Assembly: GCA_946122785.1 (NCBI GenBank)
Contig: CAMGYJ010000011.1
Coordinates: 9,300,001 to 9,364,000, forward strand
DNA: 64,000 nt
From: Linum tenue
Taxonomy: Eukaryota > Streptophyta > Magnoliopsida > Malpighiales > Linaceae
Direction: 5' to 3'
The notes beneath the pieces were generated by a model. It did no database searches. It was given only the letters and a program-made list of their open reading frames with translations, and had not been told where the DNA came from. How positions within the stretch are numbered: position 1 is the first letter of the stretch; each line of letters begins with the position of its first letter. The position numbers were made by a program, and so were the translations under genes. Shown piece after piece: positions 9,916 to 19,900 of the stretch.

Positions 9916-10938
9916 ATGTCGAAACCCAACCTCCGGCATCAGTATGTTCAAGATTTGAGAAGGGGGGCCCACCGGGATCGTTTTCAGAACGTCCTGGCCT
10001 GCACGTTTGGGCAGCATCATCACTGGTCCAAGCGCGAGTTGGAGAAGCTCAACTGCTACGAGCACCTCTCCCCCGTTGTCACCAACAAATACTGGCGCCG
10101 CCTACTCAGCCTTCGCGCTAAAGTTTACCATGAGCTCGTGCTTGAGTTCTACACTACCTTCAAGCACGCAGCCACGGACGATTGGAAGGACGAAGCTGCA
10201 GTCCAGTTCCGGCTCGGCGGCGAGCCACGATCCATGAGCTATGATGAGTTGGCGGACGCCCTTGGCCTCAACCTGGTCAATGACAGGACCTACATCACAG
10301 AGATCGCCCAGCCAGAGAGGGTGGACTTCGGGAGGCTGTACTACAGCCTCGCTCGGCCACGTCAGCTTCCCTTCAAGGCGAGGAAGACGAAGGCCAGCAC
10401 ACTGCAGCTCGAAAACCGTCTCCTCTATCATATGCTGACCAAGTCTTACACCCCAGCCTCAGACAGTGCCAGCGCCATCACCAAGAGATCCCTGTACTTC
10501 ATCCAGTCCATGCGCCAGAGGGATCATCCCCTACACTTGGGCTCGGTGGTGGCGAGGACCTTCGAGAAGAGTGCTTCTGAGCTGAAGAAACTCCACTGCA
10601 CTCCTCTCATCACCTGCCTGGCAGAGTACTTCCAGATATCCCTGCAGGGGTGCACAGAGCAGGGAGAGTCCACTCCTTTTGGTCGGGCTACGATCACCAA
10701 AATGCTCCTGCTTCGAGAAGAGCGAGGTATCATGTGGATCGAGGGGTTACCTCCACCTCAGATCCCAGAGGCGGTCCAGCAGGAGGCTCCCGAGGGTGCA
10801 GCTGATGAGGAGGTCCAGCCGGAGGATGTAGATGATACTGCTGCTGCCCGCCCCACCACCTTCGAGCACGGGGGTGGCAGCTCCAGTTTCCCGGGGCAGG
10901 ATTACTTCACCTCCCAGTTCGAGCAGCTGTGTCTCTAG
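9916..10938 (+). CDS. Env-position ORF of gypsy element (Athila-like, function unknown)
   Basis: An uninterrupted frame of 341 codons starts MSKPNLRHQYVQDLRRG. I chose the ATG at 9916 because it directly follows a strong 3' splice site; the open frame itself extends up to an ATG at 9847. Recognisable plant retrotransposon-like segments are VVTNKYWRRLLSLRAKVYHE, then LEFYTTFKH, and QFRLGGEPRSMSYDELADAL, reminiscent of the 'ATHILA ORF-1' type proteins. I am not certain of that family call. I see no signal peptide or clear membrane segment, so this is env-like by position only. The C-terminal part is acidic and Gln-rich. It ends at a TAG, after which the same frame stays open to 11286. The sister element lacks this ORF. 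Confidence 0.6.
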   Translation: MSKPNLRHQYVQDLRRGAHRDRFQNVLACTFGQHHHWSKRELEKLNCYEHLSPVVTNKYWRRLLSLRAKVYHELVLEFYTTFKHAATDDWKDEAAVQFRLGGEPRSMSYDELADALGLNLVNDRTYITEIAQPERVDFGRLYYSLARPRQLPFKARKTKASTLQLENRLLYHMLTKSYTPASDSASAITKRSLYFIQSMRQRDHPLHLGSVVARTFEKSASELKKLHCTPLITCLAEYFQISLQGCTEQGESTPFGRATITKMLLLREERGIMWIEGLPPPQIPEAVQQEAPEGAADEEVQPEDVDDTAAARPTTFEHGGGSSSFPGQDYFTSQFEQLCL

Positions 10939-11286
10939 AACCAGCAGATCCTCGACCATCAGATGCAGTTCCAGCAGCAGTACGCGGCTCACCAGGCCGA
11001 GTACCACCAGAGGATGGCGGTTTACGATGAGAGATTGGACCAGCACCAGACCCAGCAGAGAGTGACTCTCGCAGACATCGAGCGAGAGAGGCGCCACTCT
11101 CGGCGCATGCAGGAGGTACAGGGGCATCTGCTCCAGCTGATACCGGGCGAGCAGCCCGTTTGGAGGACTCCCTGTGAGGACTCTCCACTTCCACCCCCCC
11201 CAGCGGATGGTGATGATGGTGCTGATGGTGGTGATGCCTTCATGAACGACATCAACTTCGATCTGGACGACCTCGGCAACGAGTAG
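10939..11286 (+). pseudogene. In-frame extension of env-position ORF after TAG
   Basis: The frame continues without another stop for 115 codons: Gln-rich, coiled-coil-like sequence (NQQILDHQMQFQQQYAAHQA, later ERERRHSRRMQEVQG), then an acidic C-terminus (DDGADGGDAFMNDINFDLDD). Most simply, one CAG-to-TAG type mutation split a ~456-residue protein; readthrough is the alternative. Confidence 0.55.
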
Positions 11287-11612
11287 GCTGTACTCGTCGC
11301 CCATCTCAGTGTGTTTTGTTTTTCGTTTTAGACTTGTGTGTGTTTGCTCCATGTGTGCGGAGCTTGAACTTAGTGTCGTTTGTTTTTGTTTGTTTCTTTT
11401 GTGGATTGTTTTTGCTGTAGCCGTCTGGGCTAACACTTATCCCTAACACAACGTGTGCTAGTGTGTTCTTGGTGTTCGATTCGTGCAGAACTGTCCATCT
11501 TCCCGTTTGTTTCTCGCTGACTGGTCCACTTCCAGTCCCCCCCCAGCAGTTTCAACCCGGTAACATCGTTCCCCTTATCTCTCCCTCTACTCCATTGAGG
11601 GCAATGTCGTGC

Positions 11613-11626
11613 TTAAGTGTGGGGGG
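11613..11626 (+). promoter_or_regulatory. Internal polypurine-like tract
   Basis: TTAAGTGTGGGGGG repeats the true PPT context (13132-13144). It sits in a conserved block beginning CTCCATTGAGGG that is also present in the sister element (56630-56645, minus). It could prime internal plus-strand synthesis, as central PPTs do in some retroelements; that role is inference. Confidence 0.5.
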
Positions 11627-11659
11627 TGCTTTGTATCGGTTGGAATGTATATATGTGTG

Positions 11660-11707
11660 CTTGGAGCCTAGTCCACTGTCCAAATCTCGAGATTTGAGGG
11701 CTCCAAG
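11660..11707 (+). promoter_or_regulatory. Conserved two-part RNA hairpin
   Basis: The outer stem is CTTGGAGCC (11660-11668) with GGCTCCAAG (11699-11707). The inner stem is CAAATCT/AGATTTG around CG (11681-11696). In the sister element (56545-56592, minus) the outer stem is identical and the inner stem reads CAAATTT/AAATTTG: a C-G pair replaced by T-A, which keeps pairing. Confidence 0.65.
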
Positions 11708-13107
11708 TACTGTTGTTTGATCATATTGGCACTGTGTTTTGATTGATGAATTGAATGGTGTTCGGATTGATGCATGACAGCTTGATTGTGACTAGGACAA
11801 CCTATGATGAGGACTGAGACGTGCGGTAGAGTTGTTTAGGGGTTCAGTTTTTCAACTGTTTGCTTACCAACTTTGACTTGGATTGATTACTTGTTCTTGA
11901 CACTCTCTTATGCATCTAGTTCAGGGTATGAGAATGTGAGATAGAGCATATAGGTAGCCATGTGAGATTTGAGCCTGCTCGTTTCTTTCTTGTGCGATAG
12001 ATCCCTCTTCCATGATGTGTAGCATTCACGTTGTCACTAGCTAAGATGATGGGGGCATAGGATTAGCCCACGACCAAATTTGACTGTCCTGATGTGTCAT
12101 ATCCCCTAGTCAGCCCTTTTGAGCCGTGTGTTATCCTTTCTTTTGGTCTGAAATGAAAAAAATCACCCTTTTGCATCTTTTAGAAGGTTCCACAGAGTGG
12201 TTTTTGCATATTCTCTGCTGTGTCTGCTAAATTTGATGTGAGTGTTGGAGGTAGTGCTTAAAAGCTGGGAAGTGTTTGAAATATGTGCAGAAGTGGTGGC
12301 TCTCTTAAGAAATGAAAAGAAAATGAAAGAAAAAAACAAAGAAAAATTGAAAGCAAAGAGAGCCACTACCAAAAATCTGAATAATGCCCAGTAAGTAGTG
12401 TTTCTTAGCAGTCTGGCTTGGAAATGCTGACATTTATACCTCCTTCGCTCTTGTGCTCTTGAGATATTGAGTAATGCAGAATAGTAGAAAGGAAATACCG
12501 GTTTGTTTGATTGTGATTGTTTGGGTTTGGAAATGTGGAACCTTGTGCTATGAATACTTCCACCACCTAAAAGGATTTTCCCCCATGTCCAAGACCCTAG
12601 CCAGTCATTTGAACCTGTGTCTAAGACCTCCTGATTAGTTAGTGGTGACACTCCATATGTGAACTCTAGCATTTAGAGGTTGCCATCATGGTGAAGAGAT
12701 GTTAGGGATTGAGAGAAATAACATGCGCATTTTTCGCATTAAATTGTCCTGACCCCACTGGTCGAGAGTGAGTGATTCATTTTTCATATTCTATATACTC
12801 TTGTACCCCGGTGAGGACCTAGATTGCTCGGTCTCTATTCTGATGTCTTGAGTTGGATGCATGAGTTGACTGTTTTGAGTAAGTGGTTGAGTCAAGTCTA
12901 GGTTGGTTGGTGAACAGAAGGGAGACTCTTCCTTTACTCGATTTTGCTGCACTCGAATGTCCTTTGTGGTGGTTGTCCAGGTTGCTATTGAAGTTGGTCA
13001 GGTATTGATGTTCGAAAACCAGTACGATTCACGTGTTCTGTGCCTTTATGACTTGTCCCCAATGTTGGTTGATTGGAAATATGTAAGCTTACCTTGTGTC
13101 TGACTTG
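11708..13107 (+). other. Gypsy 3' internal spacer
   Basis: This is non-coding sequence between the conserved hairpin and the polypurine tract. Reading frames here (e.g. 12163-12672 minus) are AT/GA-rich and match nothing I recognise. A GA-rich segment lies at about 12305-12365. Confidence 0.5.
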
Positions 13108-13148
13108 GTTTGCTTGGGGACAAGCAAACGGTTAAGTGTGGGGGAGTT
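13108..13148 (+). promoter_or_regulatory. GNRA-loop hairpin and polypurine tract next to 3' LTR
   Basis: GTTTGCTTG (13108-13116) and CAAGCAAAC (13121-13129) form a perfect 9-bp stem closing a GGGA loop. It is followed at once by GGTTAAGTGTGGGGGAGTT, the polypurine tract, and then the LTR start TGATAGACC at 13149. The same arrangement is seen in the sister element at 55713-55753. Confidence 0.75.
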
Positions 13149-14474
13149 TGATAGACCGTTAATTACACATGTTTTTACCCCTGTTCATACACCGTTTGAG
13201 ATGTGATTTCTCGTGTTTTAGGCCGATTTCACGCTAGGTTGTGCTTGTTTTTGATATTTCAGGTCCTATTACGTGAATGGAGGCTTGGGAGCGAGTTTGG
13301 GGTCGATTGGACGAAGATCGGGTGCGAGGCAAGTTAAAAAGGAGGCCACACGGGCATGCCTGGTCATCACACGGCCGTGCAACCCATATTTATGGCCGTG
13401 TGACTTTCGCCGAGAGCAAACACGGGCAGATGGAAAGCTCACACGGCCGTGCGACCCTGGCCGTGTGGGTAGGCTAAAGATCGAACTTATTGATACAGCG
13501 CGTTTTGACTCACACGGGCAAGTGGGTATGTCACACGGCTGTGTGGCCCTGCCCGTGTGAGTCGGGATTTCCTGGTTTTAACCCAATTCCGGGCTGCAAG
13601 AGAGAGGATCGGACTTTTTGAGCAAAAATAGAGCCCTAGAGAGAGAAAGGACGAAGAACACATCCTAGAAGCCATCTTGGAGCTGGATTTCATCAAATAA
13701 AGCTTGGAGATCGTCATAGGAGTGGAAATCATCATCCCAGAGCAGATTCTTCCCATAATTATGAGTATGACTGCTTTGTATCTTGTTTTCCTCTCTCTCT
13801 CTCTATAGAGTAGAACCCCTCTCTCACTTGGGGATGAAGAACCCTAGTTCTATGTGTTAGGGATTGATTGTAATGACTTGGGATGATAATACTGTTTGAT
13901 TTTAATCGAATGATGCATGTTTATTGAGTCAATTGAAGTCTGATCAACTTTTCCTGATTCCTGCTGCAATCTGAGATAGATAGAATCTGATTAGGTTGCT
14001 AGAGTATCATCATTCGATAGTAGGAGATTGGCTATACGAGAGTTAGCCAGTTTACTGCTTTGTACTGGAATCCAATTCCAGTAGTGGAGTTCTGTTCTTA
14101 CTGCTTCAGCTTTCTATTCCGGTGAAGGCTAGTCTTCTGCCGGGTAGTTAGACTGAGAGGGCTTGGTCAGCTTAAGAGATTCCAAGCTACTGTCGGATCT
14201 TCCGCAGTCTAATCAACAGTAAATCAACCTAGGGAAATACAATTGAAACCTAACTAAGGAGCTAGGGGGATTCATTCCCGAGTGACTCTTACCTGCTTGA
14301 GAAAACCGTATCAATTCCTGCTTTATTTCTGCTTTTGCTTTTAAACAACAATCACTTACTTTAGTTGGCTAGATAATAGAGAATCACTGAGTAAGCAGTA
14401 GATCTAGACCCCGGGTTGATAATATAACTTGCCTGTTACTGCATTCCCGGTCTGCGATTACACTTGATCGCAGA
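13149..14474 (+). repeat. 3' LTR of plus-strand gypsy element
   Basis: It starts TGATAGACCG after the polypurine tract and ends at the CA of GATCGCA (14474), about 1326 bp, close to the 1344-1347 bp LTRs of the sister element. Bases 14475-14493 continue to match the sequence after the 5' LTR, including the first bases of the primer site (TTTTGGCG), before LINE sequence resumes. Palindromic ACACGGCCGTG(T) motifs fill 13345-13560. Confidence 0.8.
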
Positions 14475-14493
14475 TTGGTGTTGTGTTTTGGCG

Positions 14494-15137
14494 TGTCAGA
14501 AGCCGATTTGTCTGATGAAGTGCAGACTACAAATGAGGGTGAACAAGAGAAATTGGTAACTGAGGGACAGGTAGCTGGGGAAGTGGACAAAGATATGGTA
14601 CAACAACCTGAGGGGGCTCATGGAAATGGAGTGAATGGGGAATTGCAAAACAAGGAGGGCCCTGCTGATAATGGTGGAATGGTTAATCTAATGATAGAGG
14701 GGCTGGAAACTGGGGGTGCTACAGAGGCAGAGGCTTCTAGTGCAGTGGAAGTTGGAGATACTGATATTACAATGGAGACGACACAAGGGGGAGATGGTGA
14801 TAATGAGCCCAACCCTGAAGGTGAGACTAGTGCAATTGAAAAAATTGTGGTTGTTCAAGCTCCTTCCTCAAATGGGGGATCTCCTCTCAGTTTTGCTCAG
14901 ATAGTGATGGGATCACCACCTGTAGGTGGGAATTCTGTTGCTGGTGGGCATGAGTCTGTTAGTGGAAGGTCACCAGTGACTGGGAGCCTTCGACTTCAGA
15001 CAACTCAGGGAGATACAGGGAAAGAAAACATGCAACCTCTTATTGACAAAGGAAAGAAAGTTTGGGTGGATTCTTCTTTGGTTCCCATTCAACCAAAGAA
15101 AGGAGGTAAAGGTGGAAGGGGAAGAGGTAAGAGATGA
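14494..15137 (+). pseudogene. LINE ORF1, 3' part
   Basis: An open frame resumes right after the gypsy element (SEADLSDEVQTTNEGEQEKL) and runs to TGA at 15135-15137. It is acidic and low in complexity, then has a strongly basic C-terminus (KKGGKGGRGRGKR), typical of the tail of plant L1 ORF1. The stop overlaps the ORF2 start as ATGA (15134-15137), an arrangement that allows termination-reinitiation. Confidence 0.75.
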
Positions 15138-18100
15138 AAATCCTCACCTTGAACACAAGAGGGTTTAAAGCATAAGGTAAATATACAGCTATACAAAAGA
15201 AGATAAATAAGTATAATATAGACATAGTTGCAATACTAGAACCTAGAATAAGATCCTCTGAGACAGATAAGCTAGTTGAGAAGAGATTCCCAGATTGGAA
15301 GAAGAAGATTCAACATAATTCAAATGGCATGGGGAAATTTTGGCTACTCTGGAAAAAGGATATTCAGCTCACTATTTTGCACTCATCTGATCAGTATATA
15401 CAGGTTATGGTTGGTGGGTTACAGATGTTTTTTGGATCGGTTGTCTATGCTTCAAATGAGGAAGCCAGCAGAAGGGAGCTATATAATGAATTGAGAAGAA
15501 TTAATGTGACGCAAGCTTCTTGGATTGTCTTGGGTGACTTTAATGACATTAGGACTCCTTCAGAAGCCTCAAACTCTCCTATAGTGGATTCTCGAATGAT
15601 GGGGTTCAATGATTGGATCAATGACCTTGAATTAGAAGAGCATCAAGCAACGGGGCCATGGTTCACGTGGTTAAATAAACAAGTTGCTAATCCTATTGCT
15701 AAGAGACTAGATAGAGTCCTGGTTAACTTTGCTTGGTTAGATTTGGTTAAGGACAGTAAGGTTCACATTCAAGCTCCTGGAGTCTCAGACCATTGTCCAT
15801 TATATGTTGACACTTGTGCCTCTATGAAATCACTACCGAATCCGTTCAAATTCTGGTTGAAACATCCAAAATTTGATGAATTGCTAGCAGAGGCATGGAA
15901 TAGTAAGGTGACTGGTCACCCTATCATTAAAGTATGCAAGAAGTTGAAGAATCTGAAGAATATGCTGAGGAAGCTCAATAGGGAGGAGTACTCAGACTTA
16001 AGGGAAAGGGTTAAAGCAAAAGAAGCTGAAGTTCAACTTATACAACAGCAGGCGTTGTTAAACCCATCTACTGACAATTTTGAAAATATGATAAGTCTGG
16101 AGCAGGAACTAAGAACACTAAATCAAGATGAGGAATCTTTCCTCCATCAGAGTCAAGGGAAACTTGGTTGAGAACTGGGGATTCAAATTCAACATATTTT
16201 CATAGATCCATCAAAACCAGGCAGAAGAGGAGTACAATAAGGATTCTGAAAAATGAGCAACGGGAAAAGATTCAGGAAGTGGAAGAAATGTCCCAAATTG
16301 CTGTCAGATTCTATGAAAGATTGCATGGTGTGGAGGATCCTGAGGTTGAAATTCAAACAGACGAGTATATCTCTAGTTTGTTAAAATGGAAGCTCAATGT
16401 GGAACAAACTAAAGATATTTGTGACTCTTTCATAGAGCAGCAGATTAAGGATGTTATATTCAAAATGGATGGAGATAAGAGTCCTGGTCCAGATGGTTTT
16501 TCTGCGGCTTTCTTTCAATATGCTTGGCCAATCATCGGCTCTGAGGTAACTGCTGCTATCCAATTTTGCTTTGAACAAGATAGGGTGCCTAAACAAGTGA
16601 ATGCAACTATTCTCACCTTGATCCCTAAAACACCAAACCCTGATGATATGAGAAACTTCAGGCCAATCTCTTGTTGCAACATTTTGTATAAATGCATTTC
16701 AAAGCTTATTGCTAATAGGTTAAGCCCCCTGCTTCCTGCCCTGATCAGCAAAAACCAAACTGCTTTTGTTAAGGGGAGGCTTATAGGTGAAAACATATTA
16801 ATGGCCCATGAACTAGTCAGCAAGTAATCCCATACTAATATCTCCCCTAGGTGTGCTCTAAAAATCGATCTAATGAAAGCATTTGATTCGGTTGACTGGT
16901 CCTTCATATTTTAAGTTCTGAAATGCATGGGGTTTCCAAAAAGATTTATTACTTGGATAAGGATGTGTGTCAGTACCCCAATGCTGAGTGTGTGTTTCAA
17001 TGGGGGCTTAGTTGGTTATTTTCCTGCCAAGAGAGGGTTTAGGCAAGGGGATCCCCTGTCCCCCTACCTATTTTCAGTAGCCATGGAAATATCTACTTGT
17101 CTGATTGATCAATCGGCTGTTGCTGGGAGGTTCCCATATCACCCAATGTGTAAAGGAGTTAAACTTACCCACCTCTGTTTCGCTGATGACCTGCTGGTCT
17201 TTACTGATGCATCCAACTATGGGATACAGGAGTTGCAGAGAATTCTTGTTCAGTTTAGAAAACTTTCTTGATTGAAGTCAAACCCTAGTAAATGTGAAAT
17301 ATTCTTTGGAGGGTTATCTCAGGGAGAAAGGGTAATTAGAGCTGAAAGTTATGGTTATAAATTGGGGGAATTTCCTGTCAGATATTTGGGGGTTCCACTG
17401 ATAGCTGGCAAATTGAGTTTAACAGCCTGTAAACCACTTATAGAGAAGATAGTTGCAAAAATCACACCTTGGAAAGCAAAATCATTATCTTATGCAGGTA
17501 GAATTGAGCTTGTGGGTACTGTCCTCTACAGTTTAAACCAATTCTGGATGTCTCTCTTCCTTCTACCTAAAGCTGTGATTAAAGAGGTAGAGAGATTGTG
17601 TAGTAATTTCATATGGGGAGTGGAAAGAGGGGTGAAGCTTAGAGCTAATGTTGCATGGAAGAAAAGTACCTATCCTAAAAAGGAAGGAGGCCTTGGTTTT
17701 AGGGACATGAATAGCTGGAATCAGGCCTGTGCTACAAGACATATTTGGCAGATTTTGTTACAAGAGGGGTCTTTGTGGGTGGCATGGATCACCAGATACA
17801 AACTGAAGGAGAGATGCTTCTGGTCCTATAACTGCACTTCAGGGTCCAAGAATTGGTGCAAAATTTTGAAGCTCAGAAGTAGAATAGCTCCTTTTATTTC
17901 AACCAGGGATGGTGTTTTATTGCTTGATGGGTTACCAATGCCTCGATTCTTTATTAAAAGAGTCTGGCAGCTTGTTAGACCTGTTCAGCAGAGGGTTGCT
18001 TGGTGGAAATTACTCTGGAAGGGTGTGGCTATACCAAGTAATCGTTTGATTACTTGGCTGGTAATTCGAGGAAGTATACAAATGCAAAAATGCAAAAATG

Positions 18101-18470
18101 GGGCTTCCAAGGAGCGATGAATTGTGTTCTTTGTGGGGGAGGGGTTGAAAGTAGGCAGTATCTATTTGTTCTCTGCCCCTTTACTAGGCAGATTCTTGAT
18201 GAATTGTTTAAAGGTCCTATGCAGGTCCCGGAGTTCCAAACATGGGAGACCATGGTTTCGTGGCTGCTGGAGAAGTATGACAAGCAAACAGAGGAAGCTG
18301 AAGCAGGGAGGTTTATCTGGCAAACGTGGATCAGTCAGACTTGGAGAGAAAGATGTCGTCGACTGTATGGCGATAAGGTGAGGGGTCTTCAAGAAGTGAT
18401 GTCAGGTATAAAGGCTGAGATTGTGTATGTTCTTGGGAGAGATAGGGTGAATCTTTTTTGGAATGACTAG
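15134..18470 (+). pseudogene. LINE ORF2: endonuclease-reverse transcriptase with zf-RVT, decayed
   Basis: ORF2 nicks DNA and reverse transcribes the LINE RNA at the nick. It starts MKILTLNTRGFKA; a stop follows near 15174. The APE-type endonuclease is visible (WIVLGDFNDIRTPSEASNS at about 15520; APGVSDHCPLY at about 15775). RT blocks are MDGDKSPGPDGFSAAFF, then ILTLIPKTPNPDDMRNFRPI, RGFRQGDPLSPYLFSVAMEI and the catalytic FADD at 17179-17190. The zf-RVT end (CVLCGGGVESRQYLFVLCPF) is at about 18124. Stops lie at about 16825, 16914 and 17269; frameshifts at about 16168 and 18054-18118. It ends with TAG at 18468. Confidence 0.88.
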
Positions 18471-18613
18471 CTTAAATCTGTCTCAGATGTAGGTTTGTTT
18501 TTTGATTGTTTCTTAGTTTTTTTCGCCGTTTTATGGTGATATTCCCCTAGCTAGCAAGGGTGCTGCTAGCAAAAGCACTTTTTGATGAATAAGATCCCGC
18601 CGATTCATAAAAA

Positions 18614-19000
18614 AAAACATAATTGTTCAATGATTTTACATTAAAATTAAATTTGGGGTATCAAAATATAAAATGTACATTATAGTGACTAAGTTGTGAT
18701 TTAATTAAATTTGGGGAATTAGGTACGAAAATCTCATAAAATTTAGATACAAAAACATAATTGTTCAATGATTTTACATTAAAATTAAATTTGGGTATCA
18801 AAATATAAAATGTACATTATAGTGACTAAGTTGTGATTTAATTAAATTTGGGGTATTAGGTACCAAACATAATTGTTCAATGATTTTACATTAAAATTAA
18901 ATATGGGGTATCTAAATATAAAATGTACATTATAGTGACTAAGTTGCGATTTAATTAAATTGGGATATCAAAATGTAAATAGTTATACAACGGTAACTCA
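18614..19000 (+). repeat. AT-rich minisatellite inside copy A
   Basis: About three copies of a 110-140 bp unit begin at 18617, 18755 and 18867 with ACATAATTGTTCAATGATTT and contain GTGACTAAGTTGTGATTTAA. Part of a unit lies left of the LINE at about 4070-4116, so the LINE inserted in this array. Confidence 0.75.
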
Positions 19001-19011
19001 ACTTCAGGTTT

Positions 19012-19900
19012 ATATACTAACTAGATGACCTGCCGCCAGCTGCGGTTATTTGAGTTGTTCGTTTAGTGTTCAGTTTTGCAAGCTCATTGATTAGGTTTTA
19101 TGAAGTTACCGTGTGGAAATTGTGTTTTATTGTCGTGTGTTAGGTTCGTTTAAGTGGTAAATTAGCTTGTAAATGGGAGCAAAAAAAAGTTGCTTGTAGA
19201 GAATGAGATGTAATGAATGGGAGCAAAAAAAGTCGTGCACATATTTCAAGTTTCATTGAATGGAAAATATGATTAAATAATCAGTCAAATTAAGAGAAAT
19301 GCAAATAGATAATTGAAGAAAATGAGATAAGACAGTCAAGAATGGCAAGAGATGAAGCAAGGTTGAAAGTAGTAACCCATGTTCCGTCCAGTCAAGTCCG
19401 AAAATACCAAATGGGTTGAGTTGAAATTGTCATTGAAACATTTGAACTCTATACCAAACACCTAATAAAGATGGTTGGTGGAATTGTGGAACCGATTAAT
19501 CGGATTGATAAGATCGCGTGAAAATATTGGTTAGTGGTTAGTGCATTTACGTAAACAAAAATACACCTGCAAATATTTATTGAATATGGTTTGGGTGTAT
19601 TATCGAAGGCACAAAAAGGGGAAAGGATGATGGATGTGGAGAGGATAGTTAGAGATCCACTCATTAATCATGATTCTCAAATTAAAAACTTGTATAACAG
19701 CATTTGAAAAAATGCAGGGGTAGAACACAGGAGTAAGTGAGTAAGGAACTGAAAAACGACGCCGAGTGGAAATGGCTAGTGTAGGCCACGCGCTCCGATT
19801 GAAACATAATTGTTTTAGGCAACAGTAAATGATATTTAGCTTTATATATACTAATTAATGGTATCATTTGTTTCTCTTTCTTTTCGGTAAGGGAGGTGTT
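19012..19900 (+). repeat. Helitron-like 5' terminus directly abutting copy A
   Basis: TATATACTAACTAGATGACC followed by GCCGCCAGCTGCGG resembles the start of copy A and copy B. The rest to about 19900 is AT-rich with no gene. Class is inferred from the terminal motif only. Confidence 0.35.

Larger units (their letters stand above)
4843..14493 (+). mobile_element. Ty3/gypsy (Athila/Tat-like) non-autonomous retrotransposon, plus strand
   Basis: Order: truncated 5' LTR (4843-5643), primer site (5660-5677), gag-protease with integrase-like tail (5798-8573), conserved hairpin (8621-8638), palindrome-rich spacer, env-position ORF (9916-10938, plus an in-frame extension to 11286), internal polypurine-like tract and hairpin (11613-11707), hairpin plus polypurine tract (13108-13148), 3' LTR (13149 to about 14474). 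There is no reverse transcriptase, RNase H or integrase core. The two LTRs differ at about 7 substitutions over roughly 790 comparable bases (counted by eye), so insertion is recent. The left target duplication cannot be found because the 5' LTR has lost its first ~535 bases. Confidence 0.85.
4117..18613 (+). mobile_element. L1-type plant LINE, full-length but decayed, interrupted by a gypsy element
   Basis: A 15-bp target duplication AAAACATAATTGTTC flanks it at 4102-4116 and 18614-18628. The right copy follows a short poly(A) run, as expected for target-primed reverse transcription. The 5' end is CT-rich non-coding (4117-4191), then come ORF1 (DUF4283-type), ORF2 (endonuclease, RT, zf-RVT), a short 3'UTR (18471-18608) and poly(A). 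The gypsy insertion at 4843-14493 splits ORF1. Several stops and frameshifts in both ORFs make it inactive. Confidence 0.9.
2232..19018 (+). repeat. Helitron-like AT-rich repeat, copy A (interrupted)
   Basis: It begins TATACTCTAACTAGGTGG followed by a GC-rich stretch, like the 5' ends of many plant Helitrons. The segments 2232-2888, 3623-4116 and 18614-19018 align in order with the shorter copy B at 22231-23845: shared landmarks include the start, an AAGAAGGCAAAGAAAG block, a GTCAATACAACAGTCAA block and the minisatellite. The copy is split by a hAT element (2889-3622) and a LINE (4117-18613) that itself holds a gypsy element. No helicase/Rep ORF is seen, so it is non-autonomous. The class call (Helitron) is inference from the 5' motif only. 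Confidence 0.5.
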
